From contig QENH01000193.1 in NCBI GenBank assembly GCA_003336485.1, positions 1-51,367 of the forward strand: a DNA stretch of 51,367 bases. Reading direction: 5' to 3'. Numbering within the stretch: the first letter of the stretch is position 1; each line of letters begins with the position of its first letter. The position numbers were made by a program, and so were the translations under genes. The notes beneath the pieces were generated by a model. It made no database searches, was not told the origin of the DNA, and saw nothing but the letters and a program-made list of their open reading frames with translations. Origin of the DNA: Candidatus Methanophagales archaeon. Its GTDB lineage: Archaea; Halobacteriota; Syntropharchaeia; Alkanophagales; Methanospirareceae. Positions 1 through 9,308 of this stretch are shown in pieces.

Positions 1-189
1 TAACACCTCTTCTAATTTCTCCAAAACTTTTTCAGAATGTTTCATATCATGAATTGTATATTCTGGGAAAGTTACGGTTATTTTTGCCAAAAAATCCGCA
101 GCGTTTGCTTTAATCTCCTCTAATTTGTGATAAAGCTTATCTCCTTTTTCCTTTTTCCTCAAAAATTCAATTAATTTCTTCGCGCCCAT
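1..189 (-). CDS. HD-domain-like protein, C-terminal part outside window
   Basis: A minus-strand reading frame opens at an ATG at 187-189 and runs off the left edge of the window, giving the first 63 residues (MGAKKLIEFLRKK...). The stretch TFPEYTIHDMKHSEKVL (about residues 41-57) resembles the start of HD-type metal-dependent hydrolase domains, where an H-D pair sits in an amphipathic helix. The catalytic core lies outside the window, so the activity cannot be judged. It lies 34 bases downstream of mutS on the same strand and could be co-transcribed. The HD assignment is tentative. Confidence 0.5.
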   Translation of the reverse strand, partial: MGAKKLIEFLRKKEKGDKLYHKLEEIKANAADFLAKITVTFPEYTIHDMKHSEKVLEKLEEVL

Positions 190-223
190 CTAAACTCATA
201 TTAACCGGTAAATATTAAAAAGG

Positions 224-2812
224 TTACTTCACCATTTTCTTCATCTCGTACAACATATTTAATGCTTCTATTGGCGAAATCTTCTCCAAATTTATTGCCT
301 TTAACTCCTCTATCACCGGATGCATTTGAACCACATACTCCTTCTTCACTTCTACCGTCTTAACTCCTTTTTCGTCCGCTTCTTTTCTCGCGCTCTCTTT
401 TTCTACTTCGCGTTCCATCCGCATCAACATACTCTTTGCTGATTCTATCACCTCTTCTGGTAACCCCGCTAATTTAGCAACTTGAATACCATAACTCTTT
501 GTGCCTCGCCCTTCTACAACTTTGCGTACAAAAAAAATCTCGTCTGCGACTTCTTTTATTGACACGTTGAAGCATTTTGTGCTATCGTGCGAATCGGCAA
601 GCTCTGTCAGCTCGTAGAAATGCGTTGCAAAAAGTGTCTTCGCTTTTATTCGCTCATGTGCATATTCCGCAACGGACCATGCTATACTGACGCCGTCTAA
701 CGTGCTCGTACCCCGCCCGATCTCATCGAGAATTATCAGGCTGCGTTCTGTCGCATTATTCAATATGTTCGCAGTTTCACTCATCTCGACCATAAACGAG
801 CTCTGCCCCATCGAGAGATCGTCATAAGCGCCAACCCTTGTGAATATCCGGTCCACAACACCCACACGTGCCTCTTTTGCGGGTACGAAAGAGCCGAGCT
901 GTGCCATGAGCGTGATTAATGCGGTTTGACGCATAAACGTGCTTTTTCCGCTCATGTTCGGACCCGTAATAATCATCAACCGGTTATTTTTGTCCAGTTG
1001 GATGTTATTCGGCACGAAACCTTCTCTCACGCCCTTCTCCACTACCGGATGCCGCCCGTCCTCTATAACTATCTCATCGCCTTCATCCACTACAGGACAG
1101 CAATATCCATTTTCCGCTGCGACCTCTGCGAAAGCCAGAAGCATATCCAATTCAGCAATAGAATTCGCAGCTTCTTGGATCTCCTTACCCTGCTTTGCCA
1201 CTTCCTTCCTTATTCGCTCGAATAACTCATACTCTAATTCCTTTATCCGTTCCTCAGCACTTAACGCTTTCGCTTCGTAAACCTTCAATTCTTCTGTTAT
1301 ATACCGCTCTGCCTCGGTAAGCGTCTGCTTTCTTATATACGTAGTGGGTACTTTCGCGATCCACGATTTCCTAACTTCTATGTAATAGCCAAAGACCTTG
1401 TTATAGCCCACCTTAAGCGATTTTATCCCGGTATTGGCTTTTTCATGCTCTTCAAATTCCGCTAACCATCGCCTTCCCGCGTGCTTTATCGTTCTCAACT
1501 CGTCCAGTTCAGCATTAAATGTCTCTTTTATCAGCCCGCCCTCTTTTACCGTTACAGGCGGCTCTTCTATTATGGCTTGTTCTACCATAGCCACAACTTC
1601 TGTGAAGGTACTTGACTTTAACGCCCGCAGCACAATTCGTATCTTTTTCGCACTGCTAGTCTTTAACGTCTCTTTCAATACTTCTATTTGCATTAAGGAC
1701 CGTTTTAGTGCGATTAAGTCACGTGCATTTGCATTCCCATAGGAGACTCGACTTATTATCCGCTCTATATCGGAAATCTCTTTGAAGACGGTTTTTAACG
1801 ATTCCCGCAGCAAAATATCCAAATAGAACTCGTTTACCACCTCTTCTCTTCTTCTTATCTCGTCCGGGTCGAGAAGCGGGAACTGTAAATTCTTCTTCAA
1901 TAGTCTTGAGCCCATACCGGTAAGTGTTTTGTCTAGCACACTAACAAGCGTCCCACGCGGAGTACCATCCCGGATATTATTAAATATTTCCAGGTTTCGT
2001 ACGGTAACACTGTCTAATACCATGTAATCGGAGACAAAGAAAGTCTTAGGCGATTTTATATGTGCGAGTATGCGCTTCTGCGTATCTCGTAGATATGACG
2101 TTACGGCACCCGCAGCCGTTATGCCCACTTTTAGATCACTACAGCCAAAACCGTCAAGTGAGATCACGCCAAAATGGTTTATCAGTGTCGTATATGCGTT
2201 TTTATAATCGAAATAGTAATCGTCATAGCGTGATATGGTGCATGTGTCAAGTTCGAGTTCAAGCTCAAGCGAATCGGGCAGTAATATCTCCGCTGGCTTC
2301 ACTCGCTCTAACTCATTTAGCAATAAAGATTCATCTTCTAATTCGGTCACTGAAAACTCGCCGGTAGAAACGTCAACAATTGCTATGCCCACCTTGCCGC
2401 CACGTAAATTAACACACATTAGATAATTGCTGTGCCGCTCTTCCAAAAATGCATCTTCGATTATCGTACCCGGGGTAATGAGCCGCACCACTTCCCGCTT
2501 CTCTATCTTTTTACTCGCTTTATCTTCTACCTGCTCGCATATGGCCACTTTATAGCCCTTCTTTATCAACTGCTTTATGTATGGCGTTACTGCATGAAAT
2601 GGCACACCAGCCATCGGGATTTTCCCTGTCGCGCCTTTGCCCCTACCAGTAGCGGTTAATGCGATATTGAGTTCTTTAGATGCTACTTTCGCATCCTCAC
2701 CAAAGGTCTCATAAAAGTCGCCGACACGAAAGAGTATAATAGCATCGCTGTATTTCTCCTTTATCTGGTAATACTGCTCCATCATGGGTGTTCTCTCGGC
2801 CATTTTCTTCAT
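224..2812 (-). CDS. mutS: DNA mismatch repair protein MutS
   Basis: Full-length MutS (862 residues, normal for MutS1), which recognises base mismatches and small loops and signals repair. The N-terminal mismatch-binding domain has the Phe-X-Glu wedge (F33-Y34-E35). The C-terminal ABC-type ATPase has Walker A GPNMSGKST at about 617-625 and Walker B/signature DEIGRGTS at about 695-702. The start used is the first of two close Met codons (residues 1 and 4); the second, followed by AERTPMMEQYY, is also possible. No mutL is visible next to it. In archaea mutS is patchy and usually regarded as acquired from bacteria; that is family knowledge, not something seen here. Confidence 0.97.
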   Translation of the reverse strand: MKKMAERTPMMEQYYQIKEKYSDAIILFRVGDFYETFGEDAKVASKELNIALTATGRGKGATGKIPMAGVPFHAVTPYIKQLIKKGYKVAICEQVEDKASKKIEKREVVRLITPGTIIEDAFLEERHSNYLMCVNLRGGKVGIAIVDVSTGEFSVTELEDESLLLNELERVKPAEILLPDSLELELELDTCTISRYDDYYFDYKNAYTTLINHFGVISLDGFGCSDLKVGITAAGAVTSYLRDTQKRILAHIKSPKTFFVSDYMVLDSVTVRNLEIFNNIRDGTPRGTLVSVLDKTLTGMGSRLLKKNLQFPLLDPDEIRRREEVVNEFYLDILLRESLKTVFKEISDIERIISRVSYGNANARDLIALKRSLMQIEVLKETLKTSSAKKIRIVLRALKSSTFTEVVAMVEQAIIEEPPVTVKEGGLIKETFNAELDELRTIKHAGRRWLAEFEEHEKANTGIKSLKVGYNKVFGYYIEVRKSWIAKVPTTYIRKQTLTEAERYITEELKVYEAKALSAEERIKELEYELFERIRKEVAKQGKEIQEAANSIAELDMLLAFAEVAAENGYCCPVVDEGDEIVIEDGRHPVVEKGVREGFVPNNIQLDKNNRLMIITGPNMSGKSTFMRQTALITLMAQLGSFVPAKEARVGVVDRIFTRVGAYDDLSMGQSSFMVEMSETANILNNATERSLIILDEIGRGTSTLDGVSIAWSVAEYAHERIKAKTLFATHFYELTELADSHDSTKCFNVSIKEVADEIFFVRKVVEGRGTKSYGIQVAKLAGLPEEVIESAKSMLMRMEREVEKESARKEADEKGVKTVEVKKEYVVQMHPVIEELKAINLEKISPIEALNMLYEMKKMVK

Positions 2813-2872
2813 CTATCAGATACTCAACTCCTCTTCTGCTTTTTCGTTCATCATATTCTCTTATATTCCTAT

Positions 2873-5206
2873 TTAGCCAGTTGTTAAGAAGTAGAATCCG
2901 ATAAATTTAGCCATTTTAGCCGCGATATCATTCCCTCCAGAAATTACACCCTTGAGTATATTTTTGTACATGGGCAGCATTTCACCATCCTCTAACCTTC
3001 TCAAAGCTTCCGTTCTGTCGTGCAGTGATGATATTATTTTGTATAAGGTGGCGTCTTCAATTACACTCTTCGCTTTCTCCTCCAATCTTAACCCCGCCAG
3101 GTAATCCAACAAAATGAATGCGGGTGAATAATGCATCAAATACATCCTTTTTTGCTCATCCCCTAATTGCATACTTGACAACTCATTGAAAAACTCGTTA
3201 ACCCTCTCTTCTCTATTCACAGAAACGATAGCATTTGCAAATTTATACCCTAAAGTTGGTTCAACATCTCCAACGATATTTTCTTCTGCATTCGTAAGCA
3301 TCTTCAAAGCTCTCAGTTTATCTGATGCCAAAACCGCAGCCAAACTATAGTTTCTTACTGCTAGCCCTTTCAATAGAGGATTAAATTCAGCGCCTTTTGC
3401 AGATTCCTCAAACAATTCTGACGCTTTTTCAAAATCATCCATGTTCCATAGCCCTTTTGTGTATAAAATTTTGTATTTATCTATGCCCTCTACATCATTT
3501 GATTCTTCAAGTATTTCTTTAGCCCTCTCATCCCACAGATATGTTAGCCCCTCGGATGCATAAATTTTTAGTGTTGCCCTTTGCTCCTTTTTCAATGGGC
3601 TATTCTTTAGCAAATCTAATATCTCTTCAGCTTTACCCTCGTTTGCGAAATAACTTATTATGCCGGATACTGCCTCAATGTAATCCTCTAAACCCCTCTT
3701 CCTTATTTTCTCTTGCTTTGATCTTTCCAAACAAAAGAATGTCTTTGCAACTTCCTGAACAATTTCAGCCAGATCAAACTCAAAATAGCTATATAATCCT
3801 TTACTGAAGAGAACTTTAGATTTAACAGCTAAAACCAATAGTTTTTGATGAGTCAGATACTCATCCTTACTCCTCAGCTCAGAAATCAGTTCCAACACAT
3901 AATTTGAGCAAATGTATGCTAAATATTTATTACCATAATTTGAGAAGTGCACTGACGCATCAACCAAGCATTTCAACATTATCCTATTATCAATATACAT
4001 GGCGTGGTAATATGCATGAAGTAATGCTTTTGAGATTGTTATGTGATCCAGCTCCGTCTTAGCAAAGGAAGCTATTCCTAAATAGAATTCAATCGCAGCC
4101 TTTCTTACTCTTTTAACCTGTTCCTTATCCTTATCCTTATCCTTATCCTTATCCTTATCATTCATTACCTCAATTATTCTATCCAATCTCGCATCGTGCA
4201 TGCTTATTTCTTCATTCTTGATTTCGATGAACCCGAACTCCTCGAGTTTCTTATATTTTAGTTCCGTCTCAAGAAGTTTTAAAAAATCCTTGAGGATGTA
4301 AATTGGAATCCTAAACGAATTAACAGTGCTTCCAACTCTTGCACCCGCATCCAAAATCGCTATACTCAAGAGGTTCAACTTCTCATCTTCGTCAAAGTAG
4401 TTGTCCATCACAAATTCCATTGGTCTTGTGAAGGCATCGGAGTTCTCTTTTATGAAATCATCAGTCACTTCAATCTTGTCATACTTCTGTTTCAAAGCAG
4501 AGACTATTGTGTCTATAAAATTCGGATAGCCCTGCGTAACTACAAAAAAGGCATTCTTATCTATTCCTTTGACCACAATCCGCCCATTTGCATGTTCAAT
4601 AAATAACTTGGAGATGTCCTCCTTATTCAAGCCTTCAATCTCGAGAAGAGACCATCCAGACAAATCATTCAAACCTTCTCTGATTTTTCTCTCATCTCTG
4701 TGAATCAAAATCCACTTCAAATTTGCCCAATTCACATTGGCAAGTTCGCAAATCAGCCTTAAATTTTCATCATCTGCCAATTGCAGGTCATCCACAACAA
4801 GTATGATTTTCTTATCATTTAACTTTGAATCCAATTCTTGCATGATTTGCTTTAAACTTCTCTCCGCCTTTTCCTTTGATTTCTTCTTGAGTTCAACTCC
4901 CGCACCTAAACCTATTTTCTCAATTTCCCTCCATCTTTCTCCGAACCATTCCGCAATCGTCCCCCTTAAACCCCTGCATACCCCCCTTATCACGATTTTT
5001 ATAGGTTGAACCGCTTCCGTTTCGCCTTTCAAACTTATGTAAATGCCCTTACCCCCGTGTTTAAAATCATTTGTGGAAATGAACTCCTTGACCAATGTGG
5101 TTTTACCTATCCCTCCTATGCCTGTAATAGCAATGCAAGGTTTAGTACTTTCAGGCCAACTCTTTAACTCCTTTAGTTCATCCACCCTTCCTATAAACAT
5201 CATCAC
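2873..5206 (-). CDS. STAND-type P-loop ATPase with C-terminal helical repeats
   Basis: A 777-residue protein starting with the FIGRVDEL motif typical of AAA/STAND ATPases. Walker A is GIGGIGKT at 29-36 and the Walker B strand ILVVDD is at 135-140. A winged-helix-like segment follows (about 270-350), then about 400 residues of helical, TPR-like repeats ending near position 770. STAND proteins are nucleotide-switched signalling scaffolds whose repeat domain senses a ligand; many act in regulation or phage defence, but no effector domain is recognisable here. A run of Lys-Asp pairs (about 353-364), encoded by a hexanucleotide repeat at 4122-4159, separates ATPase and repeat regions. It starts with three consecutive Met codons; the first is used. 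It is a single gene, ahead of mutS on the same strand. Confidence 0.8.
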   Translation of the reverse strand: MMMFIGRVDELKELKSWPESTKPCIAITGIGGIGKTTLVKEFISTNDFKHGGKGIYISLKGETEAVQPIKIVIRGVCRGLRGTIAEWFGERWREIEKIGLGAGVELKKKSKEKAERSLKQIMQELDSKLNDKKIILVVDDLQLADDENLRLICELANVNWANLKWILIHRDERKIREGLNDLSGWSLLEIEGLNKEDISKLFIEHANGRIVVKGIDKNAFFVVTQGYPNFIDTIVSALKQKYDKIEVTDDFIKENSDAFTRPMEFVMDNYFDEDEKLNLLSIAILDAGARVGSTVNSFRIPIYILKDFLKLLETELKYKKLEEFGFIEIKNEEISMHDARLDRIIEVMNDKDKDKDKDKDKEQVKRVRKAAIEFYLGIASFAKTELDHITISKALLHAYYHAMYIDNRIMLKCLVDASVHFSNYGNKYLAYICSNYVLELISELRSKDEYLTHQKLLVLAVKSKVLFSKGLYSYFEFDLAEIVQEVAKTFFCLERSKQEKIRKRGLEDYIEAVSGIISYFANEGKAEEILDLLKNSPLKKEQRATLKIYASEGLTYLWDERAKEILEESNDVEGIDKYKILYTKGLWNMDDFEKASELFEESAKGAEFNPLLKGLAVRNYSLAAVLASDKLRALKMLTNAEENIVGDVEPTLGYKFANAIVSVNREERVNEFFNELSSMQLGDEQKRMYLMHYSPAFILLDYLAGLRLEEKAKSVIEDATLYKIISSLHDRTEALRRLEDGEMLPMYKNILKGVISGGNDIAAKMAKFIGFYFLTTG
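4122..4159. repeat. Hexanucleotide microsatellite inside the STAND gene
   Basis: About six tandem copies of TCCTTA on the plus strand encode alternating Asp-Lys in the minus-strand STAND ATPase. Each unit adds or removes two residues without shifting frame, so slippage would change linker length only. Confidence 0.9.
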
Positions 5207-5283
5207 ACTCTAAAAGTGTCTTGATTTTTTTGATATTTAATATTTTGTCCCTAATCACGCCGCCTCTTCACGTTGTCGTTAGT

Positions 5284-5292
5284 TTTATATGT
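5284..5292 (+). promoter_or_regulatory. Putative TATA box for tRNA-Arg
   Basis: The TTTATAT element about 50 bases upstream of the mature tRNA end fits an archaeal TATA box with a 20-25 base 5' leader. The assignment rests on position and AT-rich sequence only. Confidence 0.4.
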
Positions 5293-5339
5293 TACACGCC
5301 ATAATCTTCTTAATAGCCTACTAAAGTAGTGAATTGTAA

Positions 5340-5414
5340 GGGCCCGTGGCATAGCCAGGATAAAGCACCGGCCTTCTAAGCCGGGGATCGCGGGTTCGAA
5401 TCCCGCCGGGTCCG
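5340..5414 (+). tRNA. tRNA-Arg (anticodon TCT)
   Basis: A 75-base cloverleaf. The acceptor stem GGGCCCG pairs with CGGGTCC (5407-5413, one G-T pair). The anticodon stem CCGGC/GCCGG encloses a loop with TCT, reading AGA arginine codons. The T arm GCGGG-TTCGAAT-CCCGC is canonical. Discriminator G is at 5414; CCA is not encoded and no intron is seen. It sits between the divergently placed STAND gene and the convergent acetyl-CoA operon. Confidence 0.95.
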
Positions 5415-5452
5415 TTTATATTTTCACGATTGAGTTCTAATAAAAAAGGGTA

Positions 5453-5938
5453 TCAGACCAGCAGATCCAGATATTCGCGGTATTCATCAACCTCTACCGG
5501 TCTGCCGGACCAGTATTTTTTTACTGCGCCGTTATGAATGACAGCAGTCAGAGGCAGAAGCTTCTCCCCCTCGCATTGATGAATAATATGATAAAGCGCG
5601 GCTTCCGGAGTGCTATCATAAAGCTCATAGAAGACGATTCTATCATCATATATCAGTTGCAGCTTCTCGATGTTGGGCTGGTCTCTTTCGCATATCATAC
5701 ATACCGCCTCGCCACATGGGTCCCGTCTTATATTCAGAATAACAGGACGTTTAAATTCCGTTATCTCTGATACTGCACGTTCTACACCTTGGTATTTACT
5801 GTGGACATAATTATCTATCACCACACCCTGCGACTTAAGAACCTGCTCTATTGTCATTGAATGTTTCTCTGCGAACGCCTCTACCACTTTCTGTTTGAAC
5901 GCTTGCTGATGAACTGATAAGAGTTCTTTGAGATACAT
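5453..5938 (-). CDS. Thioredoxin-fold-like protein with CxxC motif
   Basis: 161 residues. The centre contains a strand RPVILNI followed by Cys75 and C80-M-I-C83, then a pattern of strands and helices ending in a TAVIHNGAVKKYW segment, which looks like the back half of a thioredoxin fold. The N-terminal 55 residues are helical and not recognised. No signal peptide is visible. It is the last gene of a three-gene minus-strand operon: only three bases separate it from the DRTGG gene upstream, which sits behind ADP-forming acetyl-CoA synthetase. A redox or metal-binding role is an inference from the CxxC only. Confidence 0.6.
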   Translation of the reverse strand: MYLKELLSVHQQAFKQKVVEAFAEKHSMTIEQVLKSQGVVIDNYVHSKYQGVERAVSEITEFKRPVILNIRRDPCGEAVCMICERDQPNIEKLQLIYDDRIVFYELYDSTPEAALYHIIHQCEGEKLLPLTAVIHNGAVKKYWSGRPVEVDEYREYLDLLV

Positions 5939-5941
5939 AAT

Positions 5942-6994
5942 TTACTTCACCGCCAGTCGATCCAAATCAACAACCAGCTCGACAAGTTCTTTTATCCTTC
6001 TTATCTTCGCATCGCCTCTTATCCTGGCCTTCCCTAATCTCTCGTCTATCTTCTCCATCGTGGCGAGTGTGTCATCCTCAACCAGAATAACAGGGACGCC
6101 CTTTTCTTCCGCTTTTCCTAGCATCATTTGCGGCGGTTCTAAATGCCCGGTGAGCAGGATGCATTTTATATTTCCAGTCTCAAGTGCGAGATTCTGTAAA
6201 TCCGCACGGTCTCCACCAGTTATCAATGCCGCCTGTCTTACACGCCTGAAATATTTCAAGGCTGACGGTGCCGACATCGCACCTATCAGGAACTCCTCGA
6301 TAATATCATCCTCAGCAGGCTTAACTAGCCACTCACCACCCAGAGCGTTACTAATTTCACTCACAAACAAGCCCGCAAGGAGCGGATCGTAAGGCAGCGT
6401 ACCTAGCAGTTCCATCCCATTCCTTTCTAAAAATCGTTCTGCAATACCTCTTACATATACCGTCTTATAGCCTGCGAGTTGATTGAAGAGAACGAACTTA
6501 AATCGATCGCCAAGAAGCTCTTTCGCTACTAAAACCCGGTCGAGAACGAAATCGTCCGTATATTTCACTACCATGAGCACATCTAAATCCAATGCCAATG
6601 AAACATCGCGGTCACAAAGCCCCAACGCCCGCCCAACATTATAGTCCTCTGCACCCTCTACGAGCACTATATCCTTATCCGCAGCGATTCTATTATACGA
6701 CTCTAGAACCAGCTTCTTTAACTCTTTTGAGTCTGCAGAAGAAACAAATTCTATATACGGCTCGTCGAGTTTGACCGGGCATATATCTTCTATATCATCG
6801 CCCGTATTTAACACGATGGATGTATTGTATGCATCTTCATCCACGAGTTGATCCTTTATCCGAGTAATACCAACGCCAAAAGGCTTGAAATAGCCAACAC
6901 GGAAGCCCCTTTCTCGCAGTATCAGCCCTAAAGCTATTATCACCGCACTCTTTCCCGAATAACCTTCTATCGACGATACAAGTATGCTCTTCAT
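5942..6994 (-). CDS. Stand-alone P-loop/DRTGG protein (BioD-like N-terminal domain of phosphotransacetylase)
   Basis: About 350 residues. The N-terminal half is a BioD/CobQ-like P-loop domain with a degenerate loop EGYSGKS at 10-16. The C-terminal half carries a DRTGG-type domain with a GDRADLQ signature followed by ILLTGHLEPP. This arrangement (COG0857) is normally the regulatory N-terminus of bacterial phosphotransacetylase; the catalytic Pta domain is absent here. The start was moved 19 codons inside the longest frame to MKSILVSS, where the domain begins; the upstream extension is a low-complexity leader. It lies 76 bases downstream of the ADP-forming acetyl-CoA synthetase, which suggests a sensor or regulator of acetyl-CoA metabolism. 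Confidence 0.8.
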   Translation of the reverse strand: MKSILVSSIEGYSGKSAVIIALGLILRERGFRVGYFKPFGVGITRIKDQLVDEDAYNTSIVLNTGDDIEDICPVKLDEPYIEFVSSADSKELKKLVLESYNRIAADKDIVLVEGAEDYNVGRALGLCDRDVSLALDLDVLMVVKYTDDFVLDRVLVAKELLGDRFKFVLFNQLAGYKTVYVRGIAERFLERNGMELLGTLPYDPLLAGLFVSEISNALGGEWLVKPAEDDIIEEFLIGAMSAPSALKYFRRVRQAALITGGDRADLQNLALETGNIKCILLTGHLEPPQMMLGKAEEKGVPVILVEDDTLATMEKIDERLGKARIRGDAKIRRIKELVELVVDLDRLAVK

Positions 6995-7070
6995 TGTGAA
7001 CTCTTCTTTTTTTGTTTGTTTGTTTGATATAATAACAAAAAAAGAAAACAATAGTAAAGAAATATATCTT

Positions 7071-9167
7071 CTAGCCTATTGTCATCCGCACATCTATTGC
7101 ACAGCTCCCTTTACCCTTTTCAAAGACTACAATGGGGTTCAAATCGGATTCCAGTATCTCTGGGAAGTCCATACTGAGCTGCGAGAATCTGAGCAAAATT
7201 TCTATCAACGAATCTATATCGGACATTGGCTCGCCCCTTACGCCCCTTAATAGCTCATATGCCTTCACATTTTTAATCATCTCTATGGCATCCACCCTAC
7301 TTAGCGGTGCAATACCAAACGAAACGTCTTTGAAGACTTCCACATAAATCCCGCCCAAACCAAACAAAATCAACGGTCCGAAGTGCATGTCTCGCTTCAT
7401 TCCCACTATCACTTCCCTTCCACCTTCCACCATCTGCTGAACAAGAACACCTTCTATTCGTCTCGCCGTTGTATACTGCTCAGCTCGGCGTAAGATCTCA
7501 AAAAAAGTTTCTTTTACTTCGTCTCTTACAATATTCAATTTTACACAACCCACATCCGTTTTATGTACTATATCCTGTGATATAATTTTCATACTCACGG
7601 GATAGCCTATCCTGTTTGCGATTTCAAGTGCTTCTTCCGCCGTTTCCGCTTTGCCATATTGCGGTACGGGGATACCATATGCGTTTAAGATTTCAAATCC
7701 GTCGGTACCCAAGCCCATTTTCTCATCGGCGTTTGCTATACGTGCCATTAAATCATCTATGGCCACCTTATCAATTTTGAAGTGCGGCGGGAGCGTATAT
7801 ACTTTCTCCTGGATTTTATTGTACTGCACAACGGCGTAAAGTGCTCTTACTGCCCTCACGGGGTCAAAATAATTGGTAATCCCATACTTTTTAAACCGCT
7901 CCACGGTCTCGGTAACCGCCTCACCGCTCATGAACACCGGTACAATAGGTTTAATAATATTCGTGTCAAGAACATAACCGCCAGCCTTATCGAAGTATAT
8001 TGGCGCAGTTGGCGATAGTATAGCAATTATTGCACCCACGCTTTCATCGGCTGCCACGATACCAAGCGCATCACCAAATTTCTCTGAATCTGCATCACCT
8101 CTTACATCAACGGGATTATAAAAGTTCGCAAGATGCAGCGCACTGAGTTTTTCAATTGTTTCTCTATCAAAGGCTGCAAGTTCCAGTCCAAGCTCTTCTA
8201 TTGCATCGGCTGCCATAACGCCTGGCCCGCCGGAATTAGTTACGATTGCTATCCCTCCCTTTATGCTGCGGATTCGCGATAGGGTCAATGAGAAATCAAA
8301 CAAGGCCTCTATTGAGCTTGCTTCTATCACTCCGGCTTGTTGAAATGCGGTTGTGAACGCTTCCACGCTGCCTGCTATGCTCCCTGTATGACTCGAAGCT
8401 GCTTTCGCGCCCGCATCGGTCTTCCCGCTTTTCATCACGATCACTGGCTTTGTTTTCGTGACCTGACTCACAACATCCATAAATCTTCGACCCTCACGCA
8501 CATCCTCGAGATACATCGTTATAACTTCCGTTTCGTCGTCCTTTGCAAGGTGTTCTACAAAGTCACATTCATTGAGAACGGCATTGTTACCTAAGGAGAC
8601 AAGTTTACTAAATCCGCCATTCGCCATTATCGCCCAGTCCATAACAGCCAATGTAAAAGCTCCTGATTGACTCAAAAATGCGATATTACCCTTTGCTGGT
8701 ATTGCGGTACCAAAAGTTGCATTTAAGCCCGCATGTGTGTTCAAAATCCCCAAACAGTTTGGACCAACGAGTTTTATGCGATATTCAGCACATATCCTGA
8801 TAAGTTCGGATTCGAGTATGGCGCCTTCTCGTCCCGCCTCTTTAAAGCCTGCCGAGATAACTACTACGTTCTTTATTCCCTTTTCGCCACATTGTTCAAG
8901 GACTTCGTCGACATTTTCGGCTGGAACTACTATAACTGCTAAATCAACAATCTCTTCTATTTGCAGTACTGTAGGGTAGCACTTGAGACCCAAAATCGCC
9001 TCGTACTTTGCGTTTACCGCATATATTCGCGCACTTAGCTTCCCCTTTGCGTGCTCTTGAAGAGGAAGTATGTTCTTGAAAAGGGTATTCCCCACCTTAC
9101 CCTCTTTTGGCGTTGCTCCTATTATCGCTATACTCTTAGGATTGAAAAGTTGGTCAAGCGTAGCCAT
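7071..9167 (-). CDS. Acetate--CoA ligase (ADP-forming), fused alpha and beta subunits
   Basis: 698 residues. It converts acetyl-CoA (or another acyl-CoA), ADP and phosphate to the acid, CoA and ATP, the standard archaeal route for energy conservation from acetyl-CoA. The N-terminal CoA-binding domain has GATPKEGKVGN at 17-27. The succinyl-CoA-ligase-like domains include SSHTGS with the phosphorylated His at 260, equivalent to the alpha-subunit catalytic His. The ATP-grasp beta portion occupies about 480-695 (SMKIISQDIVHKTDVG, then LFGLGG). Alpha and beta are fused, as in many Euryarchaeota. It heads the operon with the DRTGG and thioredoxin-like genes. An AT-rich TATA-like stretch lies about 30 bases upstream of the ATG. 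Substrate specificity (acetate, aryl or branched acids) cannot be read from sequence. Confidence 0.92.
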   Translation of the reverse strand: MATLDQLFNPKSIAIIGATPKEGKVGNTLFKNILPLQEHAKGKLSARIYAVNAKYEAILGLKCYPTVLQIEEIVDLAVIVVPAENVDEVLEQCGEKGIKNVVVISAGFKEAGREGAILESELIRICAEYRIKLVGPNCLGILNTHAGLNATFGTAIPAKGNIAFLSQSGAFTLAVMDWAIMANGGFSKLVSLGNNAVLNECDFVEHLAKDDETEVITMYLEDVREGRRFMDVVSQVTKTKPVIVMKSGKTDAGAKAASSHTGSIAGSVEAFTTAFQQAGVIEASSIEALFDFSLTLSRIRSIKGGIAIVTNSGGPGVMAADAIEELGLELAAFDRETIEKLSALHLANFYNPVDVRGDADSEKFGDALGIVAADESVGAIIAILSPTAPIYFDKAGGYVLDTNIIKPIVPVFMSGEAVTETVERFKKYGITNYFDPVRAVRALYAVVQYNKIQEKVYTLPPHFKIDKVAIDDLMARIANADEKMGLGTDGFEILNAYGIPVPQYGKAETAEEALEIANRIGYPVSMKIISQDIVHKTDVGCVKLNIVRDEVKETFFEILRRAEQYTTARRIEGVLVQQMVEGGREVIVGMKRDMHFGPLILFGLGGIYVEVFKDVSFGIAPLSRVDAIEMIKNVKAYELLRGVRGEPMSDIDSLIEILLRFSQLSMDFPEILESDLNPIVVFEKGKGSCAIDVRMTIG

Positions 9168-9281
9168 TATATCATATAATCTCTCATCCTAATTAATAAA
9201 AAGATTGGATGTTGCGAGCTTGAAGGATTAAGAGGCTACGACGGTGAAAAGCTTTGGCGCTTAGATGCATGATTGCAAATT

Positions 9282-9308
9282 AAGCCGAATCATTCGGCTT
9301 TTTATTTT
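9282..9308 (+). terminator. Hairpin followed by a T-rich run, plus orientation
   Basis: A perfect 9-base inverted repeat (AAGCCGAAT/ATTCGGCTT, 9282-9300) is followed on the plus strand by TTTATTTTTT. It would end a plus-strand transcript, but the genes on both sides are on the minus strand, so it may terminate an antisense or small RNA, or act bidirectionally after pssA. Confidence 0.4.

Noticed and set aside
224-2812. A MutS-MutL mismatch repair operon
   Set aside because: No mutL is adjacent; the downstream frame is HD-like and the upstream gene is a STAND ATPase.
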